Assembly: GCA_016293435.1 (NCBI GenBank)
Contig: JAEDEG010000001.1
Location: forward strand, 1 to 61,123
Length of the DNA: 61,123 nt
Direction: 5' to 3'
Origin: Clostridia bacterium
Lineage (GTDB): Bacteria > Bacillota > Clostridia > UMGS1810
Positions 54,360 through 61,123 of this stretch are shown here, in pieces. Below the pieces are notes generated by a model. That model saw only the letters and a list, made by a program, of their open reading frames with translations. It was not told the DNA's origin and searched no databases. Each line of letters begins with the position of its first letter. The first letter of the stretch is position 1. Position numbers and translations under genes: made by a program.

Positions 54360-54378
54360 GTCATATATCTCCCGTCAA

Positions 54379-54903
54379 TTATATTAAAAATACAACAATC
54401 AGCAAACCGGTGTATATCCCAAGTTTAGAAAAAATTTTTTCGCTCCCTGATAATTTCAATTTTGAATTTTCAATATTGTCAGATAATTTTTTTATAAATA
54501 CATCTATATTTTTCAACTGGGTTTCTGCATCTCCACTACCTAAAATTTCGCCAAATTCAACTATAGAGTAAATGTCATCTTTATTATAACATAGAAGGGA
54601 TTTTGAGTTAGATACGCTTTTTTTCCATACAGTTGATAAGGGTTGTCCTTGAGAATCTGATGAATATTTCAAAAATAAGTCTAAAATTATTTTATTGTGT
54701 TCTGACGCCGATTTATATGAGTTTTCTGTAGCTTCTATAATATCTGATGAATTATATCTTATTTCATTTTCAAACACATGCATATATAATTTTAAATTTT
54801 CTAACTCAACGACTCGTTTTTGAGACTTTAAGGTAATACAATATCCCAACATAGATGAGGCTAAAAATGTTAAAAATCCACCGAATATTTTTATGTATAT
54901 CAT
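54379..54903 (-). CDS. spoIIIAB: Stage III sporulation protein AB
   Basis: A 174-residue protein with N- and C-terminal TM segments and a soluble helical domain between (VVELENLKLYMHVFENEIRY). Start ATG 54903, 9 bases after GGAGGG and overlapping the spoIIIAA stop by 3 bases, is preferred to TTG 54909. Confidence 0.86.
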   Translation of the reverse strand: MIYIKIFGGFLTFLASSMLGYCITLKSQKRVVELENLKLYMHVFENEIRYNSSDIIEATENSYKSASEHNKIILDLFLKYSSDSQGQPLSTVWKKSVSNSKSLLCYNKDDIYSIVEFGEILGSGDAETQLKNIDVFIKKLSDNIENSKLKLSGSEKIFSKLGIYTGLLIVVFLI

Positions 54904-55832
54904 ATACAACTACCCTCCAGAATTTTTTCAACTGTACCGGGTCCATTTCTGTTGCTTAAAACCACGGATTTATCAAATATATTTTTGTGCCCGGAATTAA
55001 CCAATTCGTTTACTGTCTCATTCAATCCATGTACTGAAGCTATGATCTTGCAACCCGATTGTTTTGCAAAAAATGCAGCCTCAAAATCATCATATGTACA
55101 CATTTCATCGGCGATAATTATATCGGGTGACATAGATCGTACTACAATAGGTATAGCTACTGATTTTTTGCAACCGCTTATTGTAAAATTGTTTGCACCA
55201 ATATCCATAGTGCTTTTTCCGTTATATACAGCTGCAAGCTCATACCTTTCGTCAATCAATGCGCATATTATTATTTTTTTCACTTTATTGTAGTCATTGA
55301 ATGAACGTGCCAAATCTCTGAGTACTGTTGTTTTACCACATCCCGGCGGTGAGATTATGACGGTGTTTTTAACTTGTCCCCGGCAAAATATATCGTCAAA
55401 AAAAATTTCTGACGCACCAACTATCTCATGTGAAATTCGGAATACTAATGAGTTAAACTCCTTCACTCCACATAGTTTATCATCATTGACTATACAATTG
55501 CCGGCAAGCCCTACTCGGTGACCGCCGGGAAGTGTTATAAATCCCTTGGTGATATATTTTTCATAGATATAAATAGACGATTTAGTAACCAATTCTACAA
55601 TTGCCTTTATGTCATCGACTGTTATGGTATATAAATTATTCGTTGATTTTGATAAGCCGCAACTACCGAGATAAAAACGCTGGTTTTCAAAAATTACAAT
55701 TAATGGACTGCCATGGACTATTCTTATTTCCGAAAGCTTGTCCAGTCGATCATTATCCAAAGTCGAAAAAAGTTTTCTAATTGTCTCCGGGAAATATATC
55801 AAAATTTCTCGTTGTACTTTACTTTCCTCCAT
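54900..55832 (-). CDS. spoIIIAA: Stage III sporulation protein AA (ATPase)
   Basis: A 310-residue secretion-type ATPase energising the SpoIIIA complex from the mother cell. Walker A is ISPPGCGKTTVLRDLAR (near 170) and Walker B IIIADEM (near 230). GGGTGATACTT places ATG 55832 as the start; GTG 55841 overlaps that site. First gene of the eight-gene spoIIIA operon, divergent from sigH. A mother-cell sigma-E promoter is expected by analogy, but I could not identify one with confidence. Confidence 0.92.
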   Translation of the reverse strand: MEESKVQREILIYFPETIRKLFSTLDNDRLDKLSEIRIVHGSPLIVIFENQRFYLGSCGLSKSTNNLYTITVDDIKAIVELVTKSSIYIYEKYITKGFITLPGGHRVGLAGNCIVNDDKLCGVKEFNSLVFRISHEIVGASEIFFDDIFCRGQVKNTVIISPPGCGKTTVLRDLARSFNDYNKVKKIIICALIDERYELAAVYNGKSTMDIGANNFTISGCKKSVAIPIVVRSMSPDIIIADEMCTYDDFEAAFFAKQSGCKIIASVHGLNETVNELVNSGHKNIFDKSVVLSNRNGPGTVEKILEGSCI

Positions 55833-55887
55833 AAGTATCACCCAAAACCATTATATTTTATATTTTAGGAAAATAGAACAATCTTTC

Positions 55888-55915
55888 TTGACAAATAGCT
55901 TTATTGTGTTAAAAT
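55888..55915 (+). promoter_or_regulatory. Sigma-A promoter of sigH
   Basis: TTGACA (55888-55893), 16 bases, TAAAAT (55910-55915), 30 bases before the TTG start. Confidence 0.65.
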
Positions 55916-55945
55916 AATATATGAGAAATTTTAGGAGGGGAAATT

Positions 55946-56581
55946 TTGAAAAGTTCAGAAAATGATTATATGAAAAATATGAGCGATGAAGAAATTGTAA
56001 AACTTTCCAGAGATGGCAATGGGTATGCGATTGAATATCTTATGGAAAAATACAGAAATTTTGTCAGGGCAAAATCAAGAACATATTTTTTGATTGGAGC
56101 TGATAATGAAGATATTATACAAGAAGGCATGATAGGATTGTATAAAGCTATAAGAGATTATAAAATCGATGCACAGGCATCGTTTAAATCCTTTGCTGAG
56201 CTATGTATAACAAGACAAATTATTACCGCGATAAAAACTGCTACAAGGCAAAAGCATATCCCCTTAAATTCATATATATCTTTGAGCAAACCGGTATATG
56301 ATGATGAAAATGAAAGAATTTTGCTCGATACTGTTATGGAGACGCATCGTTTAGATCCTGAAGAGATAATGCTTGATAAAGAACGCTTTTTAAGCATTGA
56401 AGAAAAATTATCAAAAATATTAAGCAAGCTTGAATGGATTGTACTAACAAAATATCTGGAAGGTATGAGCTATATTGAAATTGCTTCACAAATTGGGAAA
56501 AGCGAAAAATCTATTGACAATGCATTGCAAAGAATAAAAAAGAAAATAGAAAAACATATTATTAATTCAAACGAGTTATAA
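55946..56581 (+). CDS. sigH: RNA polymerase sporulation sigma factor H
   Basis: A 211-residue sigma-70 family factor that turns on early sporulation genes at the transition to stationary phase. Region 2 is recognised from IEYLMEKYRNFVRAKSRTYFL and NEDIIQEGMIGLYKAIRDY; region 4 helix-turn-helix is SYIEIASQIGKSEKSIDNAL. Start TTG 55946 follows AGGAGGGG by 5 bases. It is divergent from spoIIIAA with its own promoter. In many clostridia sigH sits near rplM/rpsI or the nusG/rplK cluster; here rplM follows after 418 bases. Confidence 0.93.
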   Translation: MKSSENDYMKNMSDEEIVKLSRDGNGYAIEYLMEKYRNFVRAKSRTYFLIGADNEDIIQEGMIGLYKAIRDYKIDAQASFKSFAELCITRQIITAIKTATRQKHIPLNSYISLSKPVYDDENERILLDTVMETHRLDPEEIMLDKERFLSIEEKLSKILSKLEWIVLTKYLEGMSYIEIASQIGKSEKSIDNALQRIKKKIEKHIINSNEL

Positions 56582-56725
56582 TTGTATATTTTCAACAAAA
56601 AAACATCTACTTTTTTGACAAGTTAGTAAAAAAATACGATTGAAAATTTTGATGAAAAATGATAGAATTCATACATACCACAATAAACAAACTTTTTTTC
56701 ATTTTCCCTCCTTAATTATAAGGAA

Positions 56726-56764
56726 GCAAAAAAGCAGACAATGTATTGTCTGCTTTTTTGCATG
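56726..56764 (+). terminator. Intrinsic terminator of sigH
   Basis: GCAAAAAAGCAGACAAT (56726-56742) pairs perfectly with ATTGTCTGCTTTTTTGC (56745-56761) with GT between, leaving a TTTTTT within the right arm. Symmetric, so it could act in both directions. Confidence 0.85.
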
Positions 56765-56926
56765 AAAAACGGAGCAATTTTAAGTTTTTTTAAGTTTTGG
56801 ATAACAATTGACAATAATTTTAAACCGAAATGATAATTTGCATATTGAGAAACAACGAGAAAACAAAAGAAAACGCGAGAAAAACAGAGATTGTTGTTGC
56901 CATTTTAATTTTTTTTAAAAAAGTTG

Positions 56927-56955
56927 TTGACAAATTCAATAATTTGTATTACAAT
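56927..56955 (+). promoter_or_regulatory. Sigma-A promoter of rplM-rpsI
   Basis: TTGACA (56927-56932), 17 bases, TACAAT (56950-56955). A 38-base leader follows; no L13 autoregulatory structure is obvious. Confidence 0.8.
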
Positions 56956-56999
56956 ATCGAAAGTTGATTAAATAAAAAATACACGGAGGTAAATCGAAG

Positions 57000-57437
57000 A
57001 TGAGTACATTTATGGCTAAATCTGCCGAGCTCGAAAGAAAATGGTACATTATAGATGCCGAAGGCAAATCACTTGGTAGAGTTGCAGCAGCTGCCGCTTC
57101 TATATTGAGAGGTAAAATTAAACCTACTTTTACTCCTAATGTTGATTGTGGTGATTTTGTTATCATTTTAAATGCTGATAAGGTTGTTTTAACCGGTAAA
57201 AAGCTTGATCAGAAGTATTACAGATATCACACCGGATATGTTGGTGGTTTGAAAGAAATTAAGTATAAGCATTTAATGGCAGAAAAACCCGAAAAAGCAA
57301 TTACACTCGCTGTAAAAGGTATGCTTCCCCACAACACAATTGGTGCGAATGCTCTTACAAGACTCAGAGTATATCAGGGAACCGAACACAACCATGCAGC
57401 TCAAAAGCCGGAAACATACACCGGTTTAATTAAATAA
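57000..57437 (+). CDS. rplM: Large ribosomal subunit protein L13 (uL13)
   Basis: A 145-residue core ribosomal protein. The family opening ELERKWYIIDAEGKSLGRVA and ending GMLPHNTIGANALTRLRVYQG are complete. CGGAGGT is 10 bases before ATG 57000; a start at 57012 (MAKSAELER) is also possible. Forms an operon with rpsI, with 14 bases between. Confidence 0.96.
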   Translation: MSTFMAKSAELERKWYIIDAEGKSLGRVAAAAASILRGKIKPTFTPNVDCGDFVIILNADKVVLTGKKLDQKYYRYHTGYVGGLKEIKYKHLMAEKPEKAITLAVKGMLPHNTIGANALTRLRVYQGTEHNHAAQKPETYTGLIK

Positions 57438-57451
57438 GGAGGTATATGATA

Positions 57452-57844
57452 ATGGCTAAAGAACAGTTTTATGGTACCGGCAGAAGAAAAAGCTCAGTTG
57501 CAAGAGTAAGGATTGTTCCCGGTACAGGTAAAATTACAATTAATGATAGAGATATTGATGACTTTTTCGGTCTTGAAACTCTCAAGGTTGTTGTTAGACA
57601 GCCTCTCGTTGCAACAGATACATTAGGTAAATACGATGTAATTGCTAAGGTTACAGGCGGTGGATTTACAGGTCAGGCTGGTGCCATCAGACACGGTCTT
57701 TCCAGAGCTCTCCTCACTGTAGAGGAAGAATACAGAACTCCGCTCAAAGCTGCCGGTTTTCTCACAAGAGACCCCAGAATGAAAGAAAGAAAGAAGTACG
57801 GTCTCAAAGCCGCACGTCGTGCACCGCAGTTTAGTAAGAGATAA
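57452..57844 (+). CDS. rpsI: Small ribosomal subunit protein S9 (uS9)
   Basis: A 130-residue ribosomal protein ending in the conserved KKYGLKAARRAPQFSKR tail that reaches the P site. ATG 57452 is chosen because AAGGAGGT (57436-57443) sits 8 bases upstream; ATG 57446 would be only 2 bases away. Its 3' end is a recognised integration site for integrative conjugative elements in Firmicutes, matching the foreign-looking genes that follow. The coding sequence is intact at its 3' end. Confidence 0.97.
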   Translation: MAKEQFYGTGRRKSSVARVRIVPGTGKITINDRDIDDFFGLETLKVVVRQPLVATDTLGKYDVIAKVTGGGFTGQAGAIRHGLSRALLTVEEEYRTPLKAAGFLTRDPRMKERKKYGLKAARRAPQFSKR

Positions 57845-57856
57845 AATCTCGATTAC

Positions 57857-57901
57857 AAACCCCGAAAAACCGCGCAGTTATGCGGTTTTCGGGGTTTTTT
57901 T
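57857..57901 (+). terminator. Terminator of rplM-rpsI
   Basis: AAACCCCGAAAAACCGC pairs with GCGGTTTTCGGGGTTT around a short loop, followed by a T-run ending at 57901. Strong and typical. Confidence 0.93.
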
Positions 57902-57971
57902 CATGCCCTGATTTTTCTGTCGGCTTTGACCGAATTTAACGAAATTTGTGCTAATTTATTCCATTTTATAG

Positions 57972-58033
57972 GGGATAAATCGGGGTGAAAATACCCTTTT
58001 AGGACCAAAAAGGGATAAATTCGGGGTGAAAAT
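57972..58033 (+). repeat. Pair of 21-22 bp direct repeats
   Basis: GGGATAAATCGGGGTGAAAAT at 57972-57992 and the same with one inserted T at 58012-58033, 40 bases apart. Candidate protein-binding or origin/attachment repeats of the element. Confidence 0.8.
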
Positions 58034-58189
58034 TCAGTTGATTTTCGGTCGTAATTTTCACTTTTTCAGGTTGAATTTTTTCTGTTTAGCGACTCTGAAA
58101 CAGTTTGACTGAATTTGATAAAATTAAATTGATTTTAAAGCATAAATCCCTGGAGCTGATATTTTCAAAACTTGATAGCTACATTTCAC

Positions 58190-58237
58190 AAGCGTGTTTA
58201 CTTTGCTCATTGCGAGCTAATGTGGACACGCTTTTTT
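58190..58237 (+). terminator. Attenuator-like hairpin upstream of the ICE genes
   Basis: AAGCGTGT/ACACGCTT, 8-bp stem with a 28-base loop, followed by TTTTTTG. Placed before the first gene it could dampen readthrough from rpsI or regulate the element. Confidence 0.55.
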
Positions 58238-58268
58238 GTTGCCCAATTTCGGGACGGAGGTAAAGAAA

Positions 58269-58508
58269 ATGTACGATAAAAATTATGAACTGCTTGCCGA
58301 TGCAATTATTGTTCAAGCAGCAAAAGATTACAGGCGGTCAAAATCCGTATCGGTCAGAAACGAAATTAAATGTTTTTTTCTCTCGGAGTGGTTCGCTTGT
58401 TTAACAAATGCAGACGGTCATAAACTGTTTAGAAAATTAGAGCGGGAACGAGATGGAAAGAAAAAGCATCGAGGAAAGGAGGTTTACGATGCCAGTATTC
58501 AGAATTGA
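58269..58508 (+). CDS. Small conserved ICE protein
   Basis: A 79-residue protein of unknown function: MYDKNYELLADAIIVQAAKD, then VRNEIKCFFLSEWFACLTN. Similar short proteins precede the replication initiator in many clostridial ICEs; I do not know a function. GACGGAGGT (58254-58262) lies 6 bases before ATG 58269; longer upstream starts are unsupported. The 3' end overlaps the next gene by 20 bases, so translation is coupled. Confidence 0.75.
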   Translation: MYDKNYELLADAIIVQAAKDYRRSKSVSVRNEIKCFFLSEWFACLTNADGHKLFRKLERERDGKKKHRGKEVYDASIQN

Positions 58509-59367
58509 GAAAAACAAAAATTACACGGTTATGTCAAATCATCATCTGCGTAACAAGGATTTGTCCTTGAAAGCAAAAGGACTTTTGTCGCAGATGTTAT
58601 CCTTGCCTGACGATTGGGACTACACCCTAAAAGGTCTTGCTCGTATCAATAAGGAAAAGATTGATGCAATACGGACGGCAGTTTTGGAGCTTGAAGAAGC
58701 CGGATATATTACTCGAAAACAGGGGCGTGACGAGTTTGGCAAAATGGCAGCGATAGAATATACAATTTACGAGCAGCCGCAGCCGCGTTTGGAAAATCCA
58801 ATCACGGAGCAGCCGATATTGGAAAACCCGTTTTCGGAAAATCCAATATCGGATAACCCGATTACGGATAACCCGACATCGGAAAATCCAACGCAATTAA
58901 ATATAGAAATAACAAATAAAGAAAAAATAAATACTGATTTAATTAAATATCCATCTATCAATCAAAGAGGGCAAGCTCAAGAAATTCGATGGATAGATAG
59001 ATACAACAAAAACACAGAGCGTATTAAAAATAATATTGAATACGACACTCTTGTTTACAGCTATGACAAGGCGGTTATTGATGAAATAGTTTCCGTAATG
59101 GCGGAGGTACTTACGATAGACACCCCGTACTACACCATAGAGAAAAAGCAGTACCCGACTGAGCTTGTACGGCAGAGATTTCTTGAAATTGATCACAGTA
59201 GGTTAGAGGCTTTTATGCTTGAATTTTCGCGGCGCAATGAAAAAATCCGCAATACAAAAGCCTATCTTATAACTTCACTGTTCAATATACCCGCAACGGC
59301 GGAAACAAACCTATCGAATATGGTGAGAAACGATTTATACGGCAACGGAGGGAGGCGGCAAGAATGA
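58489..59367 (+). CDS. Replication initiator-like protein, DUF6017-type
   Basis: A 292-residue protein. The N-terminal winged helix (about 1-85; KNYTVMSNHHLRNKDLSLKA, LLSQMLSLPDDWDYTLKGL, ELEEAGYITRKQGRD) resembles phage replisome organisers and ICE replication initiators. A repeat segment rich in ENP/DNP follows (about 100-135), then a C-terminal domain with VRQRFLEIDHSRLEAFMLEF and IRNTKAYLITSLFN, typical of the DUF6017 family. ATG 58489 follows AAAGGAGGT by 6 bases. Likely role: initiation of element replication. Overlaps DUF3789 by 4 bases. Confidence 0.75.
   Translation: MPVFRIEKNKNYTVMSNHHLRNKDLSLKAKGLLSQMLSLPDDWDYTLKGLARINKEKIDAIRTAVLELEEAGYITRKQGRDEFGKMAAIEYTIYEQPQPRLENPITEQPILENPFSENPISDNPITDNPTSENPTQLNIEITNKEKINTDLIKYPSINQRGQAQEIRWIDRYNKNTERIKNNIEYDTLVYSYDKAVIDEIVSVMAEVLTIDTPYYTIEKKQYPTELVRQRFLEIDHSRLEAFMLEFSRRNEKIRNTKAYLITSLFNIPATAETNLSNMVRNDLYGNGGRRQE
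58789..58893 (+). repeat. Seven in-frame 15-bp tandem repeats
   Basis: Seven units, each 15 bases and starting TTGGAAAATCC or TCGGATAACCC or close variants, fill 58789-58893 with consensus WYGGAWAAYCCRAYH. They encode ENPI(S/T)-type residues. An exact 15-base period with low codon variation is more regular than needed for protein function and looks like iterons. Confidence 0.8.
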
Positions 59368-59486
59368 TTGGAATAATTACTGCGTTTACAATAGGCACTA
59401 TAGTCGGAGCAATAACCTTATGCTGTTGTGTTGCTGCGGGACGCGCAGATAAAGCCGCAGGGAACATAAACAGTAAATTTCAATAA
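59364..59486 (+). CDS. DUF3789 small membrane protein
   Basis: A 40-residue protein (MIGIITAFTIGTIVGAITLC, then CCVAAGRADKAAGN) with one N-terminal TM helix, matching DUF3789 proteins of ICEs. It is translationally coupled: ATG 59364 overlaps the stop of the initiator gene as ATGA, with GGAGGGAGG upstream. It is too short for common gene-length cut-offs. Function unknown. Confidence 0.8.
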   Translation: MIGIITAFTIGTIVGAITLCCCVAAGRADKAAGNINSKFQ

Positions 59487-59523
59487 AATAGGCTATATCT
59501 CAAGCGAAACGGAGGTGATATAA

Positions 59524-60405
59524 ATGTCTACAAAGAAAAAACAGCTGGATTCCAATCAAGTTGTGGAAATAAAGCTGACAGAGCTGCATCCGTTCAAAAA
59601 TCATCCGTTTAAGGTATTAGATGATGAGCTTATGCAGCAGACAATAGACAGCATTTCACAAGTCGGAGTGCTATCCCCTGCTGTCGTTCGTCCTGATCCG
59701 AGTGGAGGTTATGAGATAATATCCGGGCATCGCAGACTGTACGCCTGTGAAGCAGCAGGACTTGAAACAATGCCCGTTATTGTAAAAGAACTCACGGACG
59801 ATGAAGCGGTAATCTTTATGGTGGACAGCAATCTGCAAAGGGAAAATATACTGCCGAGTGAACGTGCGCTTGCGTACAAAATGAAAATGGAAGCCCTAAA
59901 ACATCAAGGAAAACGAGACGATTTAACTTTCCGCCAAAATGGCGGAAAGTCGTGGACAGTTGAAAAACTATCACAAGATACAGGCGAAAGTGTCAGAAAT
60001 ATCGAAAGGTATATCCGTCTTGCAAGCCTCGAACCGGCACTCTTAGACAAGGTTGATAGCAAGGAAATCTCATTTACCCCTGCCGTGGAGCTTGCGAGCC
60101 TTTCGCAAGAAGAACAGCAGGGATTTTTAGATGCGATGGAATATTCGCAAAACGCACCGTCATTATCCCAAGCGCAGCGTATAAAAAAATTAAGCAAAAG
60201 CGGCAAATGCACTGTCGAAGCTATGCGGGAGATTATGTCGGAGGAGAAGAAAAGCGACTTTGATAAAATAACAATAGAACCTGACGAAATAAAAAAATAT
60301 TTCCCGCGTTCATTTACACCAAGCCAAATGAAAAACACGATTTTGAAGCTTTTGGAAAATTGGTTAAAAAACAGAACAAAGAAAAGAAACACAGAGAGGA
60401 GTTAA
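59524..60405 (+). CDS. parB: ParB/RepB/Spo0J family partition protein
   Basis: A 293-residue protein. An N-terminal ParB/Srx domain has GYEIISGHRRLYACEAAG (near 60) and MVDSNLQRENILPSERA (near 100); an HTH follows (TVEKLSQDTGESVRNIERYIR, about 140-165). ParB CTPase residues GHRR are visible. No ParA is next to it in the window; ICE-borne ParB-type proteins often work in element regulation or stabilisation, so a specific partition role is unproven. RBS GGAGGTGATATAA precedes ATG 59524. Confidence 0.88.
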   Translation: MSTKKKQLDSNQVVEIKLTELHPFKNHPFKVLDDELMQQTIDSISQVGVLSPAVVRPDPSGGYEIISGHRRLYACEAAGLETMPVIVKELTDDEAVIFMVDSNLQRENILPSERALAYKMKMEALKHQGKRDDLTFRQNGGKSWTVEKLSQDTGESVRNIERYIRLASLEPALLDKVDSKEISFTPAVELASLSQEEQQGFLDAMEYSQNAPSLSQAQRIKKLSKSGKCTVEAMREIMSEEKKSDFDKITIEPDEIKKYFPRSFTPSQMKNTILKLLENWLKNRTKKRNTERS

Positions 60406-60409
60406 ACCG

Positions 60410-60571
60410 ATGAACAAACAATTATGTCCCAAATGCAAAACAGGAGCGGAGGGCTATAAGCTTGATCCGAAAAGTGAGGTGTGCCCGTATTTACAATACC
60501 ATAACGGTAAGAGCTGTCCATTCTTCTCTCCCATTGAAGAAGGTGAGGTGAATGACGATGAAGGAGTTTGA
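60410..60571 (+). CDS. Small Cys-rich ICE protein
   Basis: A 53-residue protein: MNKQLCPKCKTGAEGYKL and later VCPYLQYHNGKSCPFFSP, with four Cys arranged CxxC and CxxxxxxxxxxC like a zinc ribbon. AGAGGAG lies 6 bases before ATG 60410, four bases after the parB stop. The 3' end overlaps the next gene by 14 bases. Function unknown. Confidence 0.7.
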   Translation: MNKQLCPKCKTGAEGYKLDPKSEVCPYLQYHNGKSCPFFSPIEEGEVNDDEGV

Positions 60572-61123
60572 AGTAACAATTACCGAGACACTTCAAAAAT
60601 CGGTAGTTGTAGAAGCTGATTCAAAAGATGATGCCATACAGATGGTTGAAGATATGTGGAAGGATGCCGATATTATCTTAGACAGTGAAAACTTTGTAGG
60701 CGTTGAATATGAAGCTGATAACGGCAAAGAAATCGAAAAAACGAATGAATTGGAAGTCCTGCTTGTAGAACCCGGTCAATATGCAAAAATGACCACTATC
60801 GAAGCAGGACTTTCTTCTATGCAGAATATTGTAGGCGGTAACATTCAGGCAGCATATTTTTTTGAAGAGCCTGTTGCGATTGTATGCAATGAGGAAGGAA
60901 AAATTAACGGTTCAGAACTGAATCGGGCTGTAAAAGATGAAAACGGCAAAATGCTTGATATTATAGCCGGAACATTCTTTGTCTGCGGTTTGGGTGATGA
61001 GAATTTTGTTTCTTTACAACCTGAGCACAGAGCAAAGTTTGAGAAAATGTTTAAGAATCCCGAAGCATTTTTAAAAATGGGAAAAGGCATTATGGCTATA
61101 CCCATTGAGCCGAAGAAAGATGA
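60558..61123 (+). CDS. DpnD/PcfM-DUF3846 fusion protein (partial, open at window edge)
   Basis: The reading frame is open from ATG 60558 (after AGGTGA; ATG 60552 is also in frame) to the window edge, 188 codons without a stop. Residues 1-60 (MKEFEVTITETLQKSVVVEA, WKDADIILDSENFVGVEYEA) match the DpnD/PcfM family of conjugative elements. Residues from about 73 (LEVLLVEPGQYAKMTTIEAG, QNIVGGNIQAAYFFEEPVAI, IIAGTFFVCGLGDENFVSLQ) match DUF3846. In related elements the two are usually separate adjacent genes, so the fusion is unusual. C-terminus truncated by the window. Confidence 0.75.
   Translation, partial: MKEFEVTITETLQKSVVVEADSKDDAIQMVEDMWKDADIILDSENFVGVEYEADNGKEIEKTNELEVLLVEPGQYAKMTTIEAGLSSMQNIVGGNIQAAYFFEEPVAIVCNEEGKINGSELNRAVKDENGKMLDIIAGTFFVCGLGDENFVSLQPEHRAKFEKMFKNPEAFLKMGKGIMAIPIEPKKD

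Larger units (their letters stand above)
56582..56999. other. Intergenic region sigH-rplM
   Basis: A 418-base gap without a convincing gene. It holds the terminator at 56726-56764 and the rplM promoter at 56927-56955. Upstream of the terminator, TTGACA near 56616 lacks a good -10. Confidence 0.55.
57902..58268. other. ICE leader region with direct repeats and attenuator-like hairpin
   Basis: No gene in about 370 bases. GGGATAAAT-CGGGGTGAAAAT occurs at 57972-57992 and, with one extra T, at 58012-58033. The segments beginning TTTGACCGAATTT (near 57925) and TTTGACTGAATTT (near 58107) are a second related pair. An inverted GTGAAAATT/AATTTTCAC lies at 58026-58060. AAGCGTGT (58190-58197) pairs with ACACGCTT (58226-58233) before a T-run, 36 bases before the first gene, like a transcription attenuator. 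Confidence 0.6.
57845..61123 (+). mobile_element. Integrative and conjugative element, left part (inferred)
   Basis: From just after rpsI to the window edge, the gene content changes to typical clostridial ICE functions in one direction: a replication-initiator-like protein with HTH domain, DUF3789, ParB, small Cys-rich protein and DpnD/PcfM-DUF3846. Integrase, relaxase and the opposite boundary are outside the window, so exact ends are unknown; the left end is placed at the rpsI stop by analogy with rpsI-specific ICEs. A plasmid-derived island is the alternative. Confidence 0.7.

Noticed and set aside
56831..56968. A 45-codon ATG-started frame overlapping the rplM promoter.
   Set aside because: No ribosome binding site, low-complexity AT-rich sequence, and it contains the -35 and -10 of the rplM promoter.
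1..61123. CRISPR arrays, tRNA or rRNA genes, intact insertion sequences and known riboswitches.
   Set aside because: I looked along the window for repeat-spacer arrays, cloverleaf or rRNA cores and transposase motifs and saw none I could support.

Overview
The window is AT-rich DNA from an endospore-forming Firmicute, almost certainly a member of the Clostridia. The evidence is a complete spoIIIAA-AH operon, a sporulation sigma factor H gene, a SleC-like cortex-lysis module, rubrerythrin, an [FeFe]-hydrogenase maturase (HydE), strong Gram-positive ribosome binding sites and frequent TTG starts. The combination of S-layer-homology (SLH) proteins with giant secreted polysaccharide lyases suggests a plant-glycan or mucus-glycan degrader from a gut-like habitat. 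Resemblance to Monoglobus-type pectin degraders is only an impression, not a demonstrated assignment.

Layout. 0.1-3 kb: rubrerythrin, then hydE-mnmA behind a consensus sigma-A promoter. 3.1-22.6 kb (minus strand): a glycan-degradation locus with a GH106-like glycosidase and a six-gene run of exported proteins (two heparinase II/III-type lyases of 1364 and about 1470 residues, two non-catalytic laminin-G/Ig-like proteins, two SLH surface proteins). A divergent AraC-family regulator lies at its head (23.0 kb). 23.9-34.2 kb: housekeeping genes. These are prfB with its programmed +1 frameshift, secA, mtnN, ptsH (HPr), uvrC, a choloylglycine-hydrolase family enzyme, a degenerate cyclophilin lipoprotein and gap. 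34.4-37.9 kb: a two-gene operon of unassigned cytoplasmic glycosidase-like proteins. 38-40 kb: a SleC-like spore cortex-lysis protein split over separate genes, plus a small peptidoglycan-binding relative. 40.1-42.1 kb: a secreted WG-repeat protein. Two copies of a 120-bp three-hairpin repeat sit 3' of genes at 39.5 and 42.1 kb.

42.2-55.8 kb (minus strand) is the classical clostridial sporulation/isoprenoid/DNA-metabolism supercluster: spoIIIAA-AH, Asp23, nusB, xseAB, ispA, dxs, tlyA, radC, a DJ-1 protein, 5-formyl-THF cyclo-ligase and a tyrosine recombinase. The recombinase has a near-perfect 32-bp palindrome just upstream of its start. 55.9-57.9 kb: sigH, rplM and rpsI on the plus strand.

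57.9-61.1 kb: right after the rpsI terminator begins what looks like an integrative and conjugative element. It carries a leader region with direct repeats, a small conserved ORF, a replication-initiator-like protein with an in-frame 15-bp repeat array, a DUF3789 micro-membrane protein, ParB, a small Cys-rich protein and a DpnD/PcfM-DUF3846 fusion cut by the window edge. The 3' end of rpsI is a known ICE insertion site in Firmicutes, so the boundary is plausible, but the other end is not in view.

Assignments rest on reading motifs and context by eye; no database search was possible. The most interesting unexplained items are the SLH/lyase locus with its shared C-terminal module, the three-hairpin repeats, the palindrome next to the recombinase, and the repeat array inside the ICE replication gene.
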